From the NCBI GenBank assembly GCA_963575745.1, contig CAUYUJ010015696.1, forward strand, positions 151,316 to 215,315: DNA of 64,000 bases, given 5' to 3'. Source of the DNA: Prorocentrum cordatum. Taxonomy: Eukaryota > Sar > Dinophyceae > Prorocentrales > Prorocentraceae. The notes beneath the pieces are model-generated. The model saw only the letters and a list, made by a program, of their open reading frames with translations, was not told the origin of the DNA and did not search any database. Below, one piece after another: positions 29,261-39,949 of the stretch. The stretch's first letter is position 1. Each line of letters starts with the position of its first letter. A program made the position numbers and the translations under genes.

Positions 29261-30987
29261 CCATTGATTTTTTGGTTACAGTGCAGCTTTAATTGGTTTC
29301 GGAATTATTTCTGCAGTGCGCACTGCATGCAATTACATCAATAATTGTGTCGGGAATTAATAATGTAGGCTCGAAATATTGCCAAGAGCATTTTGGTTAT
29401 GCATTTCTATTGAGTTGGGAAGTTAGAAAGGAATCCGATAAGGAATTTCCTGAGTTAGAAAGGAATTTGAATACCAGAGATACTTCTGAACCTCAAAGAC
29501 AATCGGGTCCGAATTGCCCGAGGAAGCCAGGGCCAGGAAGGGAAAAAGGAGTTAGAAAGGAATTCGATAAGGAAATTCAAGAGTTAGAAAGGAATTTTGT
29601 TTTTTGGGTTGTTTTGGTGCGTGCGTGCGTTTACGACGCCGAGAGGTCTGAGCCAGGAAGGAAAAAAACGAGTTAGAAAGGAATTTGATAAGGAAATTCA
29701 AGAGTTAGCAAGCAAGGAATTTCGTTTTGGGGTTTGTTTTTTTGTTTTGCTTTTTTAAGACGCCGAGAGGTCTGGGCCAGGAAGGAAAAATGAGTCAGAA
29801 AGGGATTTAATAAGGAATTTCAAGAGTTAGAAAGGAATTTCGTTTTTTCGGGTTGGTCTTCGTTTCGTTTTTTTCTTCATTTTCACGACGCCGAGAGGTT
29901 TGGGCCAGGACGGAAAAAGGAGTTAGAAAGGAATTTAATTCGGAATTTCAAGGGTTAGAACGTTTTTTTTTGTTTCTGTGCTGTTTTTTTTTTGTGTTGT
30001 TTTTTTCTCGCCGTCGTAAAAAAAAATCAAAAACACAAAAAACGAAACTCCTTTCTAACTCTTGGAAACCCTTATTAAATTCCTGTCTAATTCCTGTTCC
30101 TTCCTGGCCCAGACCTCTCGGCGTCGTAAAAAAACAAAACAAAAAACCACCACCAAAAACGAAATTCCTTTCTAACTCTTGAAATTCCTTTATTAAATTC
30201 CTTTCTAACTCCTTTTTCCTGCCTGGCCCAAACCTCTCGGCGCTGTAAAAAATGAAACAAAAAAACAACACCAAAAAACAAAAAAAATTCTAACTCTTGA
30301 AATTCCTTGATAAATTCCTGTCTAACTCCTTTTTTCCTTCCTGGCCCAGACCTCCCGGCGTCGTAAAAAAACAAAACAAAAAAAAACAGCCACCAAAAAT
30401 GAATTTCTTTCTAACTCTTGAAATTCCTTATTAAAGTCCTTTCTGATTCCTTTTTCCTTCCTGGCCCAGACCTCTCGGTGTCGTTTTAAAAAACAAAACA
30501 AAAATAATCCAAAACAGCGAAATTCCTTTCTAACTCTTGATATTCCTTATTAAATTCCTTTCTAATTCCTTTTTCTTTCCTGGCCCAGACCTCTCGGCGT
30601 CGTAAAAAAAAAACAAAACAAAAAAACAATTTCCAAAAAACGAAATTCCTTTCTAACTCTTGAAATTCCTTATTAAATTCCTTTCTAACTCCTTTTTTTC
30701 CTTCCTGGCCCAGGCCTCTCGGCGTCGTAAAAAACAAAACAAAAAACCACCACCAAAAACGAAATTCCTTTCTAACTCTTGAAATTCCTTATTAAATTCA
30801 TTTCTAATTCCTTTTTCTTTCCTGGCCCAGACCTCCCGGCGTCGTTTCTTTTTTGTTTAAAAACAACACCCAAAACCAAATTCCCTTCTGACTCTGGAAA
30901 TTCCTAATCAATTTCCTTTCTAACTCCTTTTTTTTCCTTCCTGGCCCAGACATCTCGGCGTCGTTAATTTTATATATATATATATAA

Positions 30988-31018
<31 letters not shown>

Positions 31019-31395
31019 AAAAGACCCCAACAACGAAATTCCTTTCTAACTCTTGAAATTCCTTATCAAATTCCTTTATAACTCCTTTTTCTTCCCCAGC
31101 CCAGACCTCCTGGCGTCGTTAAAAAATACATCTAAAGCAAAAAAGCTGAATTCCTTTCTAACTTTTGAAATCCCTTATCAAATTCCTTTCTAACTCCTTT
31201 TTCCTTCCTGGCCCAGACCTCCCGGCGTCGTAAAAAAACAGAAAAAAACGCCGCGCGAAAGCTTCGTCGCAGCTACAGCTACAGCTACAGCTACAGCATT
31301 AATTGCTCAGCGAATTATTTACTGTAGCACCCTACAGTACCGCTACAGCATTAATTGCTCAGCGAATTATTTCTGTTAGGGAAAAAAATCAATGG
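29261..31395. mobile_element. AT-rich foldback-like element inserted in gag
   Basis: A 2135-bp block with 13-bp perfect terminal inverted repeats (CCATTGATTTTTT) flanked by TA on both sides (29259-29260, 31396-31397). The interior is two opposed tandem arrays of ~120-bp units: about four units from ~29415 to 29990 containing GAGTTAGAAAGGAATTT and GACGCCGAGAGGTCT, and about ten inverted units from ~30015 to 31230. The switch at about 30000 makes a giant imperfect palindrome. An AT run (30968-31018) and CTACAG repeats (31270-31300) lie in the right arm. It is much more AT-rich than the window. There is no transposase. Foldback elements of Drosophila have this architecture; TA duplication points to Tc1/mariner-type mobilisation (inference). 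Confidence 0.85.
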
Positions 31396-31397
31396 TA

Positions 31398-32033
31398 CTC
31401 GGCGCTTTCCACGGGGAAGCTCTGCTCGTCGTCCTCATCCAGAGATCCGTCGCCAAAGAACTGTCGATCACCCTTGTCCGTCGTGACCTTGTCCAGTCGG
31501 CGCCGCGCCTTGATCACCTCAGGCTCCTTGAAGCTCCCAGCCGTCCAGGTCTTGATAATGTCCTCGCCTTTGTCTCCGAGCTTAGCGTGCCTCATCATGA
31601 TGTATCCGCGAGCCTCTTCTGGTAGGTCCACTCCCTCACGCATGAGCTCACTGAACCTGCTGACCGTCGCCAGTGTGTAGTCCAGCATCTCCCTGAACGA
31701 CGTGTAGACCGCCTTCTCGAACGCTCGTGGCATCGTCTGCTCCAGATACGGCGCGAAGGCCTCGTCCCAAATCGCCATGATGTTGTCCATGCCGTCCACT
31801 GCGGTGATGCGCTCGACCTCCATGTCCGCAATGGCTTCCTTGGCACTTCCCTTGAGCTCTCTGCTCAGCTTCGCGCCCCACTTGATATTCTGGATGTCTG
31901 TGGTCGATGCCCATAGCTGGAATTCACGCTTCCACAGCTTGCAGGTCGATTCTGGCCGAACTCCGTCGTAGCTTGGTGGAGGCTCTCGGTCCCGACCTCC
32001 ACGGCGCTCTGAAGCCTCCTCATCTTCCGACAT
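31398..32033 (-). pseudogene. Copia gag, N-terminal part
   Basis: ATG at 32033, 50 nt downstream of the 5' LTR. It reads PPPSYDGVRPESTCKLWKRE, then WASTTDIQNIKWGAKLSREL and an all-helical ~200-residue body ending in acidic LDEDDEQSF, as in copia Gag capsid. The frame is broken at 31396 by the inserted element and would continue directly at 29258. Removing the insertion plus one TA keeps the reading frame, so the insertion postdates a functional gag at this site. Gag forms the particle that holds the RNA. Confidence 0.85.
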
Positions 32034-32068
32034 GATATTGAAGTTCCTGGGGGCCGGTGATCGTCACC

Positions 32069-32081
32069 GGCTCCGCTACCA
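32069..32081 (-). promoter_or_regulatory. Primer binding site, tRNA-Met type
   Basis: The minus strand reads TGGTAGCGGAGCC one nucleotide after the 5' LTR, very close to the TGGTATCAGAGC-type site complementary to initiator tRNA-Met used by most copia elements; a matching CGATC follows downstream. Confidence 0.75.
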
Positions 32082-32082
32082 C

Positions 32083-32363
32083 TGAGAAACCCACGACACT
32101 GATGACGAGCTCCTCCTTGGATATCTTCCCGATGGCGCGTCAGTCGAGCGCCGGCGAAAACAAGGTCTCCCGTGGAGACCAGCAACAGGATTGAAGTAGA
32201 AGAGAGCGGGAATATCTGGACTCTTCTGAGTGGGTTCGGGAGGGAAACGGGGTGAGCCAACCCGAGCACAAGATGGCTGCAGAAACAACATATGGGCGCT
32301 GGGCTAGGGAGACACTGGGGCTGAAGGAAAGGGCGTCTGGGCACTAGACTCAGGAAGTTTACA
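32083..32363 (-). repeat. Copia 5' LTR (281 bp)
   Basis: The promoter-bearing LTR in the sense of the element. It pairs with 21964-22246 and is followed on + by the duplicated GGTCG. No TATA box is obvious, as is usual in dinoflagellates. Confidence 0.95.
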
Positions 32364-32368
32364 GGTCG
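32364..32368. repeat. Copia target-site duplication (right)
   Basis: GGTCG, identical to 21959-21963. Confidence 0.9.
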
Positions 32369-32649
32369 GGACCTCTGGGACCGCGGACTGAAGAGTCACA
32401 CCGGCGGATGTCAGGGCACCCCCATCAGCCCCGCTGGCCGACTTGGCCCCCCCACTGGCTGGGGACGCATGGATGCTGCTCCCCTGCGGCCTCGCGGGCC
32501 TATGCCCACCTGGGAGGGTGGGCTGCTGGGGCGGAGATGCCATGGCCCAAATTGGATGGGGACGGGGCAGACGATGCCGAGCGGGGGAGCCGGGGGCCGG
32601 GCCGGGCCGGAGGAGTTACTTTGTGGTCGGAGGAGTGCCAATCGACAGC

Positions 32650-32970
32650 CTCAATTCCTCCTCCCTCCCTGCCTTTCCTTCATCCACCCTTCCGTCAGTG
32701 CTTCTCCCCCTCCGTTTCCTAATCCCTCCTCCTCCGCCGCCCTCCAAATCCTTTACCTCAACTTCTTCGTCGTCGCTGCACTCCCTCTCCTCCTCCCCCT
32801 CCCTCCTCCCTCCTCCCACCTCCTTCCTCCCTCCTCCCCCCCCCCTCCTCCTCCTCCTCCTCCTCCTCATCCTCCTCCTCCTCCTCCTCCTCCTCCTCCT
32901 CCACCTCCTCCTCCTCCTCCTCCTCCTCCCCCTCGTCCTCCTTCTCCTCCTCCTCCTCCTCCTGGCGCGT
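32650..32970. repeat. CCT-rich tract
   Basis: CCT triplets, purest at 32845-32962. The 280 bases between the copia element and this tract, and the 600 bases after it, show no recognisable gene. Confidence 0.85.
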
Positions 32971-33602
32971 GGCTGGCGCAACCAGGTTCACGGTCATCAG
33001 CCGGCCTCGCGCTGCCTGTGCACGCTGCCGCGTGCCCGAAGTAAGACCGCCTCGGTTGCCTGAGCGGGAATGCGGAACACCGCCCTCGCTTGCTGGAAAC
33101 AGGAAAAGGTGGAAGTAAAGGGCGCACGACGCGACAGCAATGGCGGACGCGGAGGCGGAGGGAACGAGGTGACCGAGACGCGCTATCGGGCACTCAGGCA
33201 AAAAGAGTTTGGTGACAACACGCACGAGGGACACAACTTTTGGGCTAAGAAGGTGGTGGGAGATGCCATCGCATCTCGTTGGACATGTCCCACCCACCCA
33301 TGACCCATGACATATTGATCTCAAAACGACGACGATGTTGTCTCCACACCGCGTCGCTGGCGCTGGGCCGAGCCCTCCACCCACGGTTTGCGAGAAGGTT
33401 TGGGCTTCGGACATCCGGGACACCATTGCATCTCGTCTCCGTTTTCGTGAAAACGGGCGCGGGTGGGCCAGCCTCCGCACAACGCTTCGGCGACACCGAT
33501 CGCCCACGAGGGCGGGGGCCTCTGCGCAACCGGCCGCGCTGCTCCACAGTCGATGGCGGCACCGGCTGGGAAGGAGGCAGGGAAATCAGATAAGCGGCGA
33601 CT

Positions 33603-33716
33603 TCGCCATCGCTCGGACGTCCATTCCCTGTGTTTTTTCGGTTTCGTGCGTGTTTTTTTCGCAACATGATCAAGGATGCTCCTCGATGGTCCTCGCCGAA
33701 GGGAAAGTGCACACGG
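33603..33716. mobile_element. Family E element, copy 2
   Basis: CATCGCTCGGACGTCCATTC start and GATGCTCCTCGATGG core match 7647-7772; the right terminus is diverged (GTGCACACGGACT). Confidence 0.55.
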
Positions 33717-34055
33717 ACTCCTTCCTGAGTTCGCGTGCAAGTTTGGCTCTGGCACGGGCTGGGCCGCCCGCGCAAATCTGCGCCTCGGCCCGCTTCTGAG
33801 TGTCCGCGATTAGGCGCGCGTGGACATCATTCGACCGCTGAATGAACATGACTGGGCCCTTCAGCTCCACGGAAATGACAGAAGCACGCAGCGCCAGATG
33901 TTCTCGAGCGAAGATGGGCCAGAACGAGACGATCAGCTAGCGAACGATCGCGTTTACAGAAGGCTCTGGCAATCGAGCGACGCGCATGTATTGCGATAGT
34001 GGTTCAAAATGGTGTTCCGCGACGGTCGAGTCCCTGGCGAACCGAGCTGCCTTTT

Positions 34056-34833
34056 TCAACGCCATATTGCGGCGCTCCAGGCGCCGCGGCACGGACGGGC
34101 CCTCGCACCGGAACTTCGCTCGGGCGTGTAAAACATGTCAGGGCGCGCTGGCCTGTCTTCGGGATGCGCGGGTTCGCGGCGAGCAATCGAGAACAGGAGG
34201 GCGCCGTGGTCGGAGAGGCCGGAACGGTTGAGAATCTCGAGAAGGCCGCGCGCGCGCGAGGCCAGGAGGCGAAAGCCCGATCGACCCTCGCAAGTGTCTG
34301 CGTTCCTGGATGGAAGTGCATGAAATCGTTGCTTTCGAGCTCCACCAGGGACACCGGCACCTTGGACCAGGCGCGGCATCGCCCTCCTGGGGTCCTGAGA
34401 GGGCCCTTGGGATCCAGCTCCAGAGCCCTCAGGGCCCGCGGGGCCGATATCGGGGGGGAAGTGGGCACGGGCGGGCTGCTCGCCGCGCTCAAACCCCGCG
34501 AACGACAGCGAGCTTTCGGAAAGGGTCTCGGTCAGCATCCTGGAGGCCCCTGCGGATGCGCCGAGGAACCGTCTCCTGAGTGGCCGCAGACAGCCCGCGG
34601 TACTGAACGTTGAAGCGGGCCAGGAGGCTCGTTCCTGAAAACAAAATTGTACGCGGAATGCCCGACCTTCTACCAGTGCTTCTGCAGAGACCTGAAGGCG
34701 ATGAGGAGGGCGGGGGGGGCACGGGAGTTGGGGGAGAACGCGATAGCGCCTCCAGCTGGGCGAACAGGCTCAGAGAGTCGCAACGAAGATGCGACCAAAA
34801 GTGGGCGGCGCAGATTATACAGACAATCGTCAT
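34056..34833 (-). pseudogene. LINE endonuclease fragment
   Basis: Spread over two or three frames: FNVQYRGLSAATQETVPRRI (34700-34560), then PLRTPGGRCRAWSKVPVSLV and THFHPGTQTL-like DFMHFHPGTQTLARVDRAFA (34430-34270), then LLEILNRSGLSDHGALLFSI (34230-34170) with the SDH motif that ends EEP endonuclease domains. The order and spacing match the endonuclease of L1-type LINEs; the GDFN motif is lost. Sequence beyond 34056 is unrelated or unrecognisable, so RT is absent. Confidence 0.6.
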
Positions 34834-34924
34834 GCCGGCGCCGATCCCCGCGCCACTCCTGAGCGGGCACTATCGAGCTAGGAGAGGTAAGCTTGGACAC
34901 GCAACAAGCGCAACTAGCGGTCTC

Positions 34925-35300
34925 TCAGCCGCCGGTCGCGGTGGAACGACGCGCTCGCATTCCGAGGCGCGCGAGAAATGCCCGCGCGACGACGACGCCC
35001 CTCGCCATGCTGGGGCAAAGTGCGTACCAAAGACTCCACTCAACCTCCTGCGAGTTCGAGAAGCGCTGCTGGACGTTCTGCGCGACCGCGCCCTTGCCCG
35101 CGCTGAGCTCGCGGAGGTTCGCGAGCGCCTGCCCCGCCCTGCGATCCGCGCTCGCGTTCGGGATGACGCGCGGCAGCGGATTACAGCGGCGCGCGCACTC
35201 TCCGCGGGCTTTGTGGGCAAACAGCTCCACGGGCGGGGGCAGGTCGTTGATCGCCCGCCGCAGTTGCTCGAGAAGACGTTTAGCATTGACCTGGCGCAAT
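34925..35300 (-). pseudogene. LINE ORF1/ORF2 junction remnant
   Basis: An open minus-strand stretch reading RQVNAKRLLEQLRRAINDLP and LANLRELSAGKGAVAQNVQQ links the ORF1 remnant to the endonuclease remnant in the same orientation. Helical texture but no recognised domain; stops and frame changes at both ends. Confidence 0.4.
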
Positions 35301-35466
35301 GATATGTCGGCGGAAACGTGGACTTCGACGGGCCGGTTCAGGGCATCCGTGGGACCTCCTCCAGCTGTTTGGGGCCGAGCCCGAGCTGGGATGGGCGCGC
35401 GCTGACCCTGCGGCTCGCGCAGGTGGGGGCGCCTCTGAACTGCGTCGTGAAGCGTTTGGGCGTGGA

Positions 35467-36306
35467 CTACGCAACCAGATCGAAATCACCTTCTCCACAG
35501 TTGGGGGCCTCCAGCCAGGGACGAACACACTCGATAGCGTTGGCCTTCGAGACCAAGATCTTAGCACGACATATGAAAATCGTTGGGTCGGGATCTCTCT
35601 GAAACGACGGGTTGACCTCCAGCTTCGCGGGAGTCTCTGTGGGTAATATGCCAAACTCCCGTTGCATCTGGGTGATCGTCGCGTCAAAACAACTGGTGAG
35701 ACTTGCTTGGTCGGACTGCGTGGCCTCCACCATCGCCATCGGCGTCTCCGCCTGGCGCCTCAGCGCCGAGCAGCTCCTCTGGACAGTGGAAGCCAAGGCT
35801 GAAACCGATGATTGTATGGCATTGATGGCAGAGAGGAGATCGTCTTCCGCGTCGTCAACATAGGCGCGCAAGGCTCCGTCCTCTGGGTCCTCAGCGCGCT
35901 CGTCACGGAGGGCACGGCGAGCAGGAGGGGCGGATCCAGCAGGGCCTGCGCGGGTTGGTGCATCAGCTCGTTGCGCAGGCACACGCGCAGCTGAACCAAA
36001 GCGACCGTCATCCATGCCAGAAGACCTGCGACCCCCGCGACGAGGCTGGTGGGGGCAAGCTTCGCCTTCCTCCACAGAGGGGCAAGCGTCGCCGTCATCG
36101 TCTTCGAATCGGAGCGAACGACTGCGCTCCTTCCGATCGTCACCAGGGAACGTCGGCAGTGCGTCGATCTCCTCCGCGAGCCAGGCAACCTGCGAAACGC
36201 CCATTGCATGCGCACTGTGCCGAATGAGAAGGCCACGGCGCCCGAGCGCCCCCGTGGGGATCGCGAAAGGGAAAAAAGCATGCCAAAGGCCCTGATAAGT
36301 GGCCAC
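35467..36306 (-). pseudogene. LINE ORF1 remnant
   Basis: 279 codons. The N-terminal third is low complexity. A helical/coiled region (SAINAIQSSVSALASTVQRS) is followed by FGILPTETPAKLEVNPSFQR, DPTIFICRAKILVSKANAIE and CVRPWLEAPNCGEGDFDLVA, a segment I associate with ORF1 proteins of dinoflagellate LINEs just before their RNA-binding domain. The frame stops right after this; the continuation (KRFTTQFRGAP) is visible in another frame at about 35450. Together with 34056-35300 this is one 2.2-kb LINE fragment on the minus strand. Confidence 0.55.
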
Positions 36307-36374
36307 GAACAGGCCAAACGCTAATCGCTGATCCTCGGGCGTCTACAGCCTTTCACAACGTTTAGCCTGAGCCA

Positions 36375-36440
36375 ACGTGGCTACGGACCTCTTCCTCCTC
36401 CTCCTCCTCCTCCTCCCCTCCTCTTCCTCCGCCTCCGCCA
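36375..36440. repeat. CCT tract
   Basis: CCT triplets immediately before the higher-order satellite; each satellite unit is followed by a similar tract. Confidence 0.75.
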
Positions 36441-36470
36441 TCTCCAATCCTCCCCCCCATGAGTAACTCT

Positions 36471-39115
36471 CCCTGTCGCGCCCCGAGGCCAGTCGGAAGG
36501 GCGGTCGGGTCGTTTCGCCAGAGACCTCCTTACCCCTTACGGGCCTTGAATTGAACAACTGACGGCATCTTCACACACGGAAAGCGGGAGGTTTTCAAAA
36601 CGTGGCTCTCGCCTTACACTCGCCTCAACACTTTACAAAAGCTTCACGAATTAAGGGCGGGTCGTTTTCAAAATGTCGCTCTCGCCTTAGCGCCGCGCAC
36701 ATTCGTTATGACAGTTCGCACAAAGTTAACGAATCGAGGGCGGGTGGTTTTCAACATGTGGTTCTCGCCGTAGCGTCGCGCACATTCGTCGTAACAACTT
36801 ACAATACGTTCGCGGATTAAGGGCGGGCCGTTTTCAAAATGTGGTTCTCGCCGTAGCGCCGAACACCTTCATCTCAACAAATTGCAAGAATTCGCGGGTT
36901 GATTTACCAGGGTTGGTTATCAGAGATAACGTCCGAGAGAGAGAGAGAGAGAATGCTCTGGAGCGGCTCAAGATTGCCAGGGCGCAACAATTCCGTTTAT
37001 TCGTGGTGTTGAAGTCCCACGCAAGGCTTCGTGGCCCAATTCAGGACCGTCAGGACGCAACAGTCAGGTCGACTCGTGGCGTTGAAGTCCTTACAATGGT
37101 GTTAGGACACGCGCCCAGATGTTCACACAGTTGTCCCCCCAACGGGGCACTTCCCTCAGTGGGCATCAGTCCTTGTAGGGGCCCTTGAAGGGAGAGCTCG
37201 GAGGGAGAATTGATTCCAACATCGTTGATTCGTCTTGGGTGTGCACTGGTCCTCCTCTTCCTTTCCCTTCCCCTCCTCATCCTCTATTCCTTTTCCTTGT
37301 GAACAGCTCGTGCATGTCGCGCGCCGAAGCCGGGACTTCCTTACCATTTATGAGCCTCAAACTGAAAACCCCAGCAACTTCACAACAGAAAGGCAGGTAG
37401 TTTTCAAAATGTGGTTTTGGCCTCAGCGCCGCGAATATTCGTTTCAAACATGTGTAAGAACTTCACGGATTGAGGGACGGCGGGTGGTTTTCAAATGCAG
37501 CACTGGCCTGAACGCCACACACCTTCGTTTTCAACGTTTGCCATCGTGTCGCGGGTTGAAAACATGTGTTTTGTTGTCATCATGTGTCTCTCGCGTTAAC
37601 GCCGCGCACATTCGTTATAAAACTTGTAAATGTTCGCAGATTGAGGGCGGCTCGTTTTCAGTATGGCTCTCGCTTAAGCGCCGCGCACATTCGATTTAAA
37701 CATGTGCAACGGCTTGGAAGATCGAGTGCGGTCACTTTCCAAAATGTGGCTCTCGCCTAAGCGCCGCGCAGATTGCGCATCCTCCTGTTAGAAACAATGC
37801 AAACTAATAATTCGGAATCATATTTAACGTACTGGAAATCTTGTTTTGAAGCGACTCGGGATTGTCCAGCCGCAACAGTTGTATTGATTCGCGGTGTTGA
37901 AGTCGCAGGTGTGGTGGTCTGGCACGGTGAAGGATCGTCAAGACGCAATCGTCAGGTTGACTCCTGGTTTTGAAATCATTGGAACAGTGTTTTTGCACAG
38001 TTCAGGCTCTTCAGACGGTTGTCTCCGAAAGGGGCACGTCCCCCAGCGGAAACGAACCCTTGTAGGGGCCTGTGAAGAGGGAGCTGGGAAGAAGGGTATA
38101 TTTTTAACCTTTGGAGCACCGACACAGCGGTCATCGGCGGTTTGTACAAGTATAAAAAATAGACAACCAAGGAGATGGAAGAAAAAAAACCTCCTCATCC
38201 TCCACTTTTTTCCTTAAAAATAGCGTTTCCCTGTCGCACCCCGATGCCGGTGGAAAAGGCAAACCGGGCGTTTAGCCTGAGACTTCCTCAACACTTATGA
38301 CCCTGAATCTTGAACAGTGGCAACAGATTCACCAAAGGAGGGCCCGTGGTTTTCAAAATGTGGCTCTCGCCTTAGCGCTGCGCACTCTCGTTATCAACAT
38401 GTGTACGGGCTTCACGGATTGAGGGGGTTTGTTTTCAAAATGTGTTTTTTTGCTTTAAACATGTGCAAGGGTCTCACGGATCGAAGGCGGCTCGTTTTCA
38501 ACATGTGGCTGTCGCCTTAGCGCCGCGCACATTCGCTATGAAACATGTGCAAGAATTTCACGGATTGTGGCTCTCGCCTTAGCGCTGCGCACTCTCGTCA
38601 TCAACATTTGTACGGGCTTCACGGATTGAGGGGGGCTTGTTTTCAAAATGTGGTTTTCGCATGAGCACCGCGCACATTCACGATCAAAACTTACAAAAGT
38701 TTCACGGGTTCCCATGGTCAACGTACCAGAGATGGCGTATTGGAAAGATTCAGGATTATGAGGGCGCAACAATTACGTTGAGTCGCGGTGATCTATGAGG
38801 GCGCACCAGTTACGTTGACTCGCGGAGTTGAAATCCCAATAATGGCGTTCTGGCACGTTTCAAAATCGTCGAGACGCAACAATCAAATTGATCCGTGGCG
38901 TTGGAATTCCGAAGATAGCGCTTTGGCATGCTTCCTGGTTTTCAAACGGTTGTTTTCCAACGAAGCAGTTCCCTCAGTGGAAATGAACCCTTGCGGGGGC
39001 CTACGAAGGGGGAGCTTGGAGGGAGGGTTTCTTCCAACATCGTTGATGCCTCTTGGGTTTACACTGGTCCTCCTCCTCCACCTCCTCTTCCTCTTCCTGG
39101 TGATTTACTGGCGAC
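36471..39115. repeat. Higher-order satellite: three ~0.85-0.92-kb units
   Basis: Units start near 36471, 37311 and 38229 with a CTGTCGCaCCCCGAgGCCGG-like header and a CTTCCT(T/C)A..A(C)TTATGA segment. Then come 4-5 subrepeats of ~75 bp (TTTTCAAAATGTGG, CTCTCGCCTTAGCGCCGCG, CACATTCG), a spacer with GGATTGTCCAGCCGCAACA-like words and a GTTGAAGTC segment, a CCTTGTAGGGGCC(T/C) block, TTCCAACATCGTTGAT in units 1 and 3, and a CT-rich tail. A displaced fourth copy is at 9675-10220. Subunits differ by ~15-25%. No ORF is conserved between units, so it is not a gene family. Confidence 0.85.
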
Positions 39116-39244
39116 TGGAAAGAACGTCGTTCGTAGCCCTCCCTCCAGGGCCGATCGGCCCTGGTGGGGTGATCAAACTAGGGCCAGGTGACCCTTGGAG
39201 CACCGCTCCAGGGGTCACCGGCTTTTGTGAAGTAAAGAGAAGGC

Positions 39245-39345
39245 TGACAGACAAGGAGAAGGAGGAAAGAAGACGTCCGCCTCCTCATCCTCCGCCTCCG
39301 CCTCCGCCTCCTCCTCCTCCTCCTCCTCCTCGTTCTCCTCCTCTC
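39245..39345. repeat. CCT/CCG-rich tract
   Basis: Short GGA-rich then CCT-rich stretch following the satellite. No gene is seen between 39115 and 39540. Confidence 0.7.
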
Positions 39346-39395
39346 TGTCCGCTCCACGCCTCCGTCACCCCAATCCCCCCACAGTCGGGGCGTTG

Positions 39396-39560
39396 ACCTA
39401 AGGAACCCTAAATAAGGAACGAGGCCCCTTTTTTCCATAAGTTATACCCCGAATTCCCATTGAAAACATAGGGAAAACCTGAGGCAAGCTGTGAAACACT
39501 TAATGAACGCGGAGCCCCTCCACAACCAAAAGGGTTCCTTCTTCAGGGCCCCGACTGTAA
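39396..39560. mobile_element. Family F element, intact copy
   Basis: CTAAGGAACCCTAAATAAGG at the left and GGTTCCTTCTTCAGG near the right give a GGAAC/GTTCC inverted terminal pair. The same sequence, GACCTAAGGAACCC to CCCCGACTGTA, flanks a foreign insert at 56150-56550. MITE-like. Confidence 0.65.
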
Positions 39561-39728
39561 TCTCTCGGACTCGAGGCCGCCGCGTGTTGCCCCCGCCAGG
39601 CCCGGGCTCCCCCCCCTGGCGCGATGGCGACGAGGCCAGGTGCAATAAACGGATTGGCACGGTCGGTTAGCAGGCGGGAAACGACGCTCGGGGCGGACGA
39701 AATGGGGGAGCGGGGGGCGACAGACGCA

Positions 39729-39897
39729 CTGGGCGACGAAATCTATAAATATCCGTTGCTCCCTGGCCATGCCCGTCCTGAACCCAGCAGCGGTGTATAC
39801 GCCACGCCCTCCTGGCTTGGCCAGGAGGGCATATACACAGCCCCTGGGATAGATTGAGCCTGGCCAGGGAGCAGCGGATGTGTATAGATTTCGTCGG
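39729..39897. mobile_element. Family A hairpin element, copy 1
   Basis: An almost complete palindrome: GGGCGACGAAATCTATA at the left is mirrored by TATAGATTTCGTCGGCC at the right, with further paired CCTGGCCAGG and GTATAC/GTATAC-like segments inward. The same element is nested in intron 1 of the gene at 44578-45701. No coding capacity. Confidence 0.8.
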
Positions 39898-39949
39898 CCG
39901 AGGACGTGGCGTGAGACGAACGGGTCCAGAAGAGAAACAACAATCGCAC

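Larger units (their letters stand above)
21964..32363 (-). mobile_element. Complete Ty1/copia retrotransposon, interrupted and frameshifted
   Basis: A 10.4-kb element on the minus strand with LTRs starting TG and ending CA, a 5-bp target duplication GGTCG, and a tRNA-Met-type primer binding site. Domain order is gag, protease, a Cys-rich linker, methyltransferase-like region, HHCC and integrase core, RT, RNase H, which is the copia order (integrase before RT). Gag is split by a 2135-bp insertion (29261-31395); without it the element would be ~8.3 kb. Pol changes frame about five times before RT. The LTRs differ at about seven positions plus one 2-base indel, so insertion was fairly recent. 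It cannot be autonomous as read, although frameshifts from sequencing error cannot be excluded. Confidence 0.95.

Noticed and set aside
28089-29344. Plus-strand ORFs opposite copia gag/protease
   Set aside because: Antisense shadows of the minus-strand polyprotein.
32616-33063. Proline/leucine-rich ORFs
   Set aside because: CCT tract translations.
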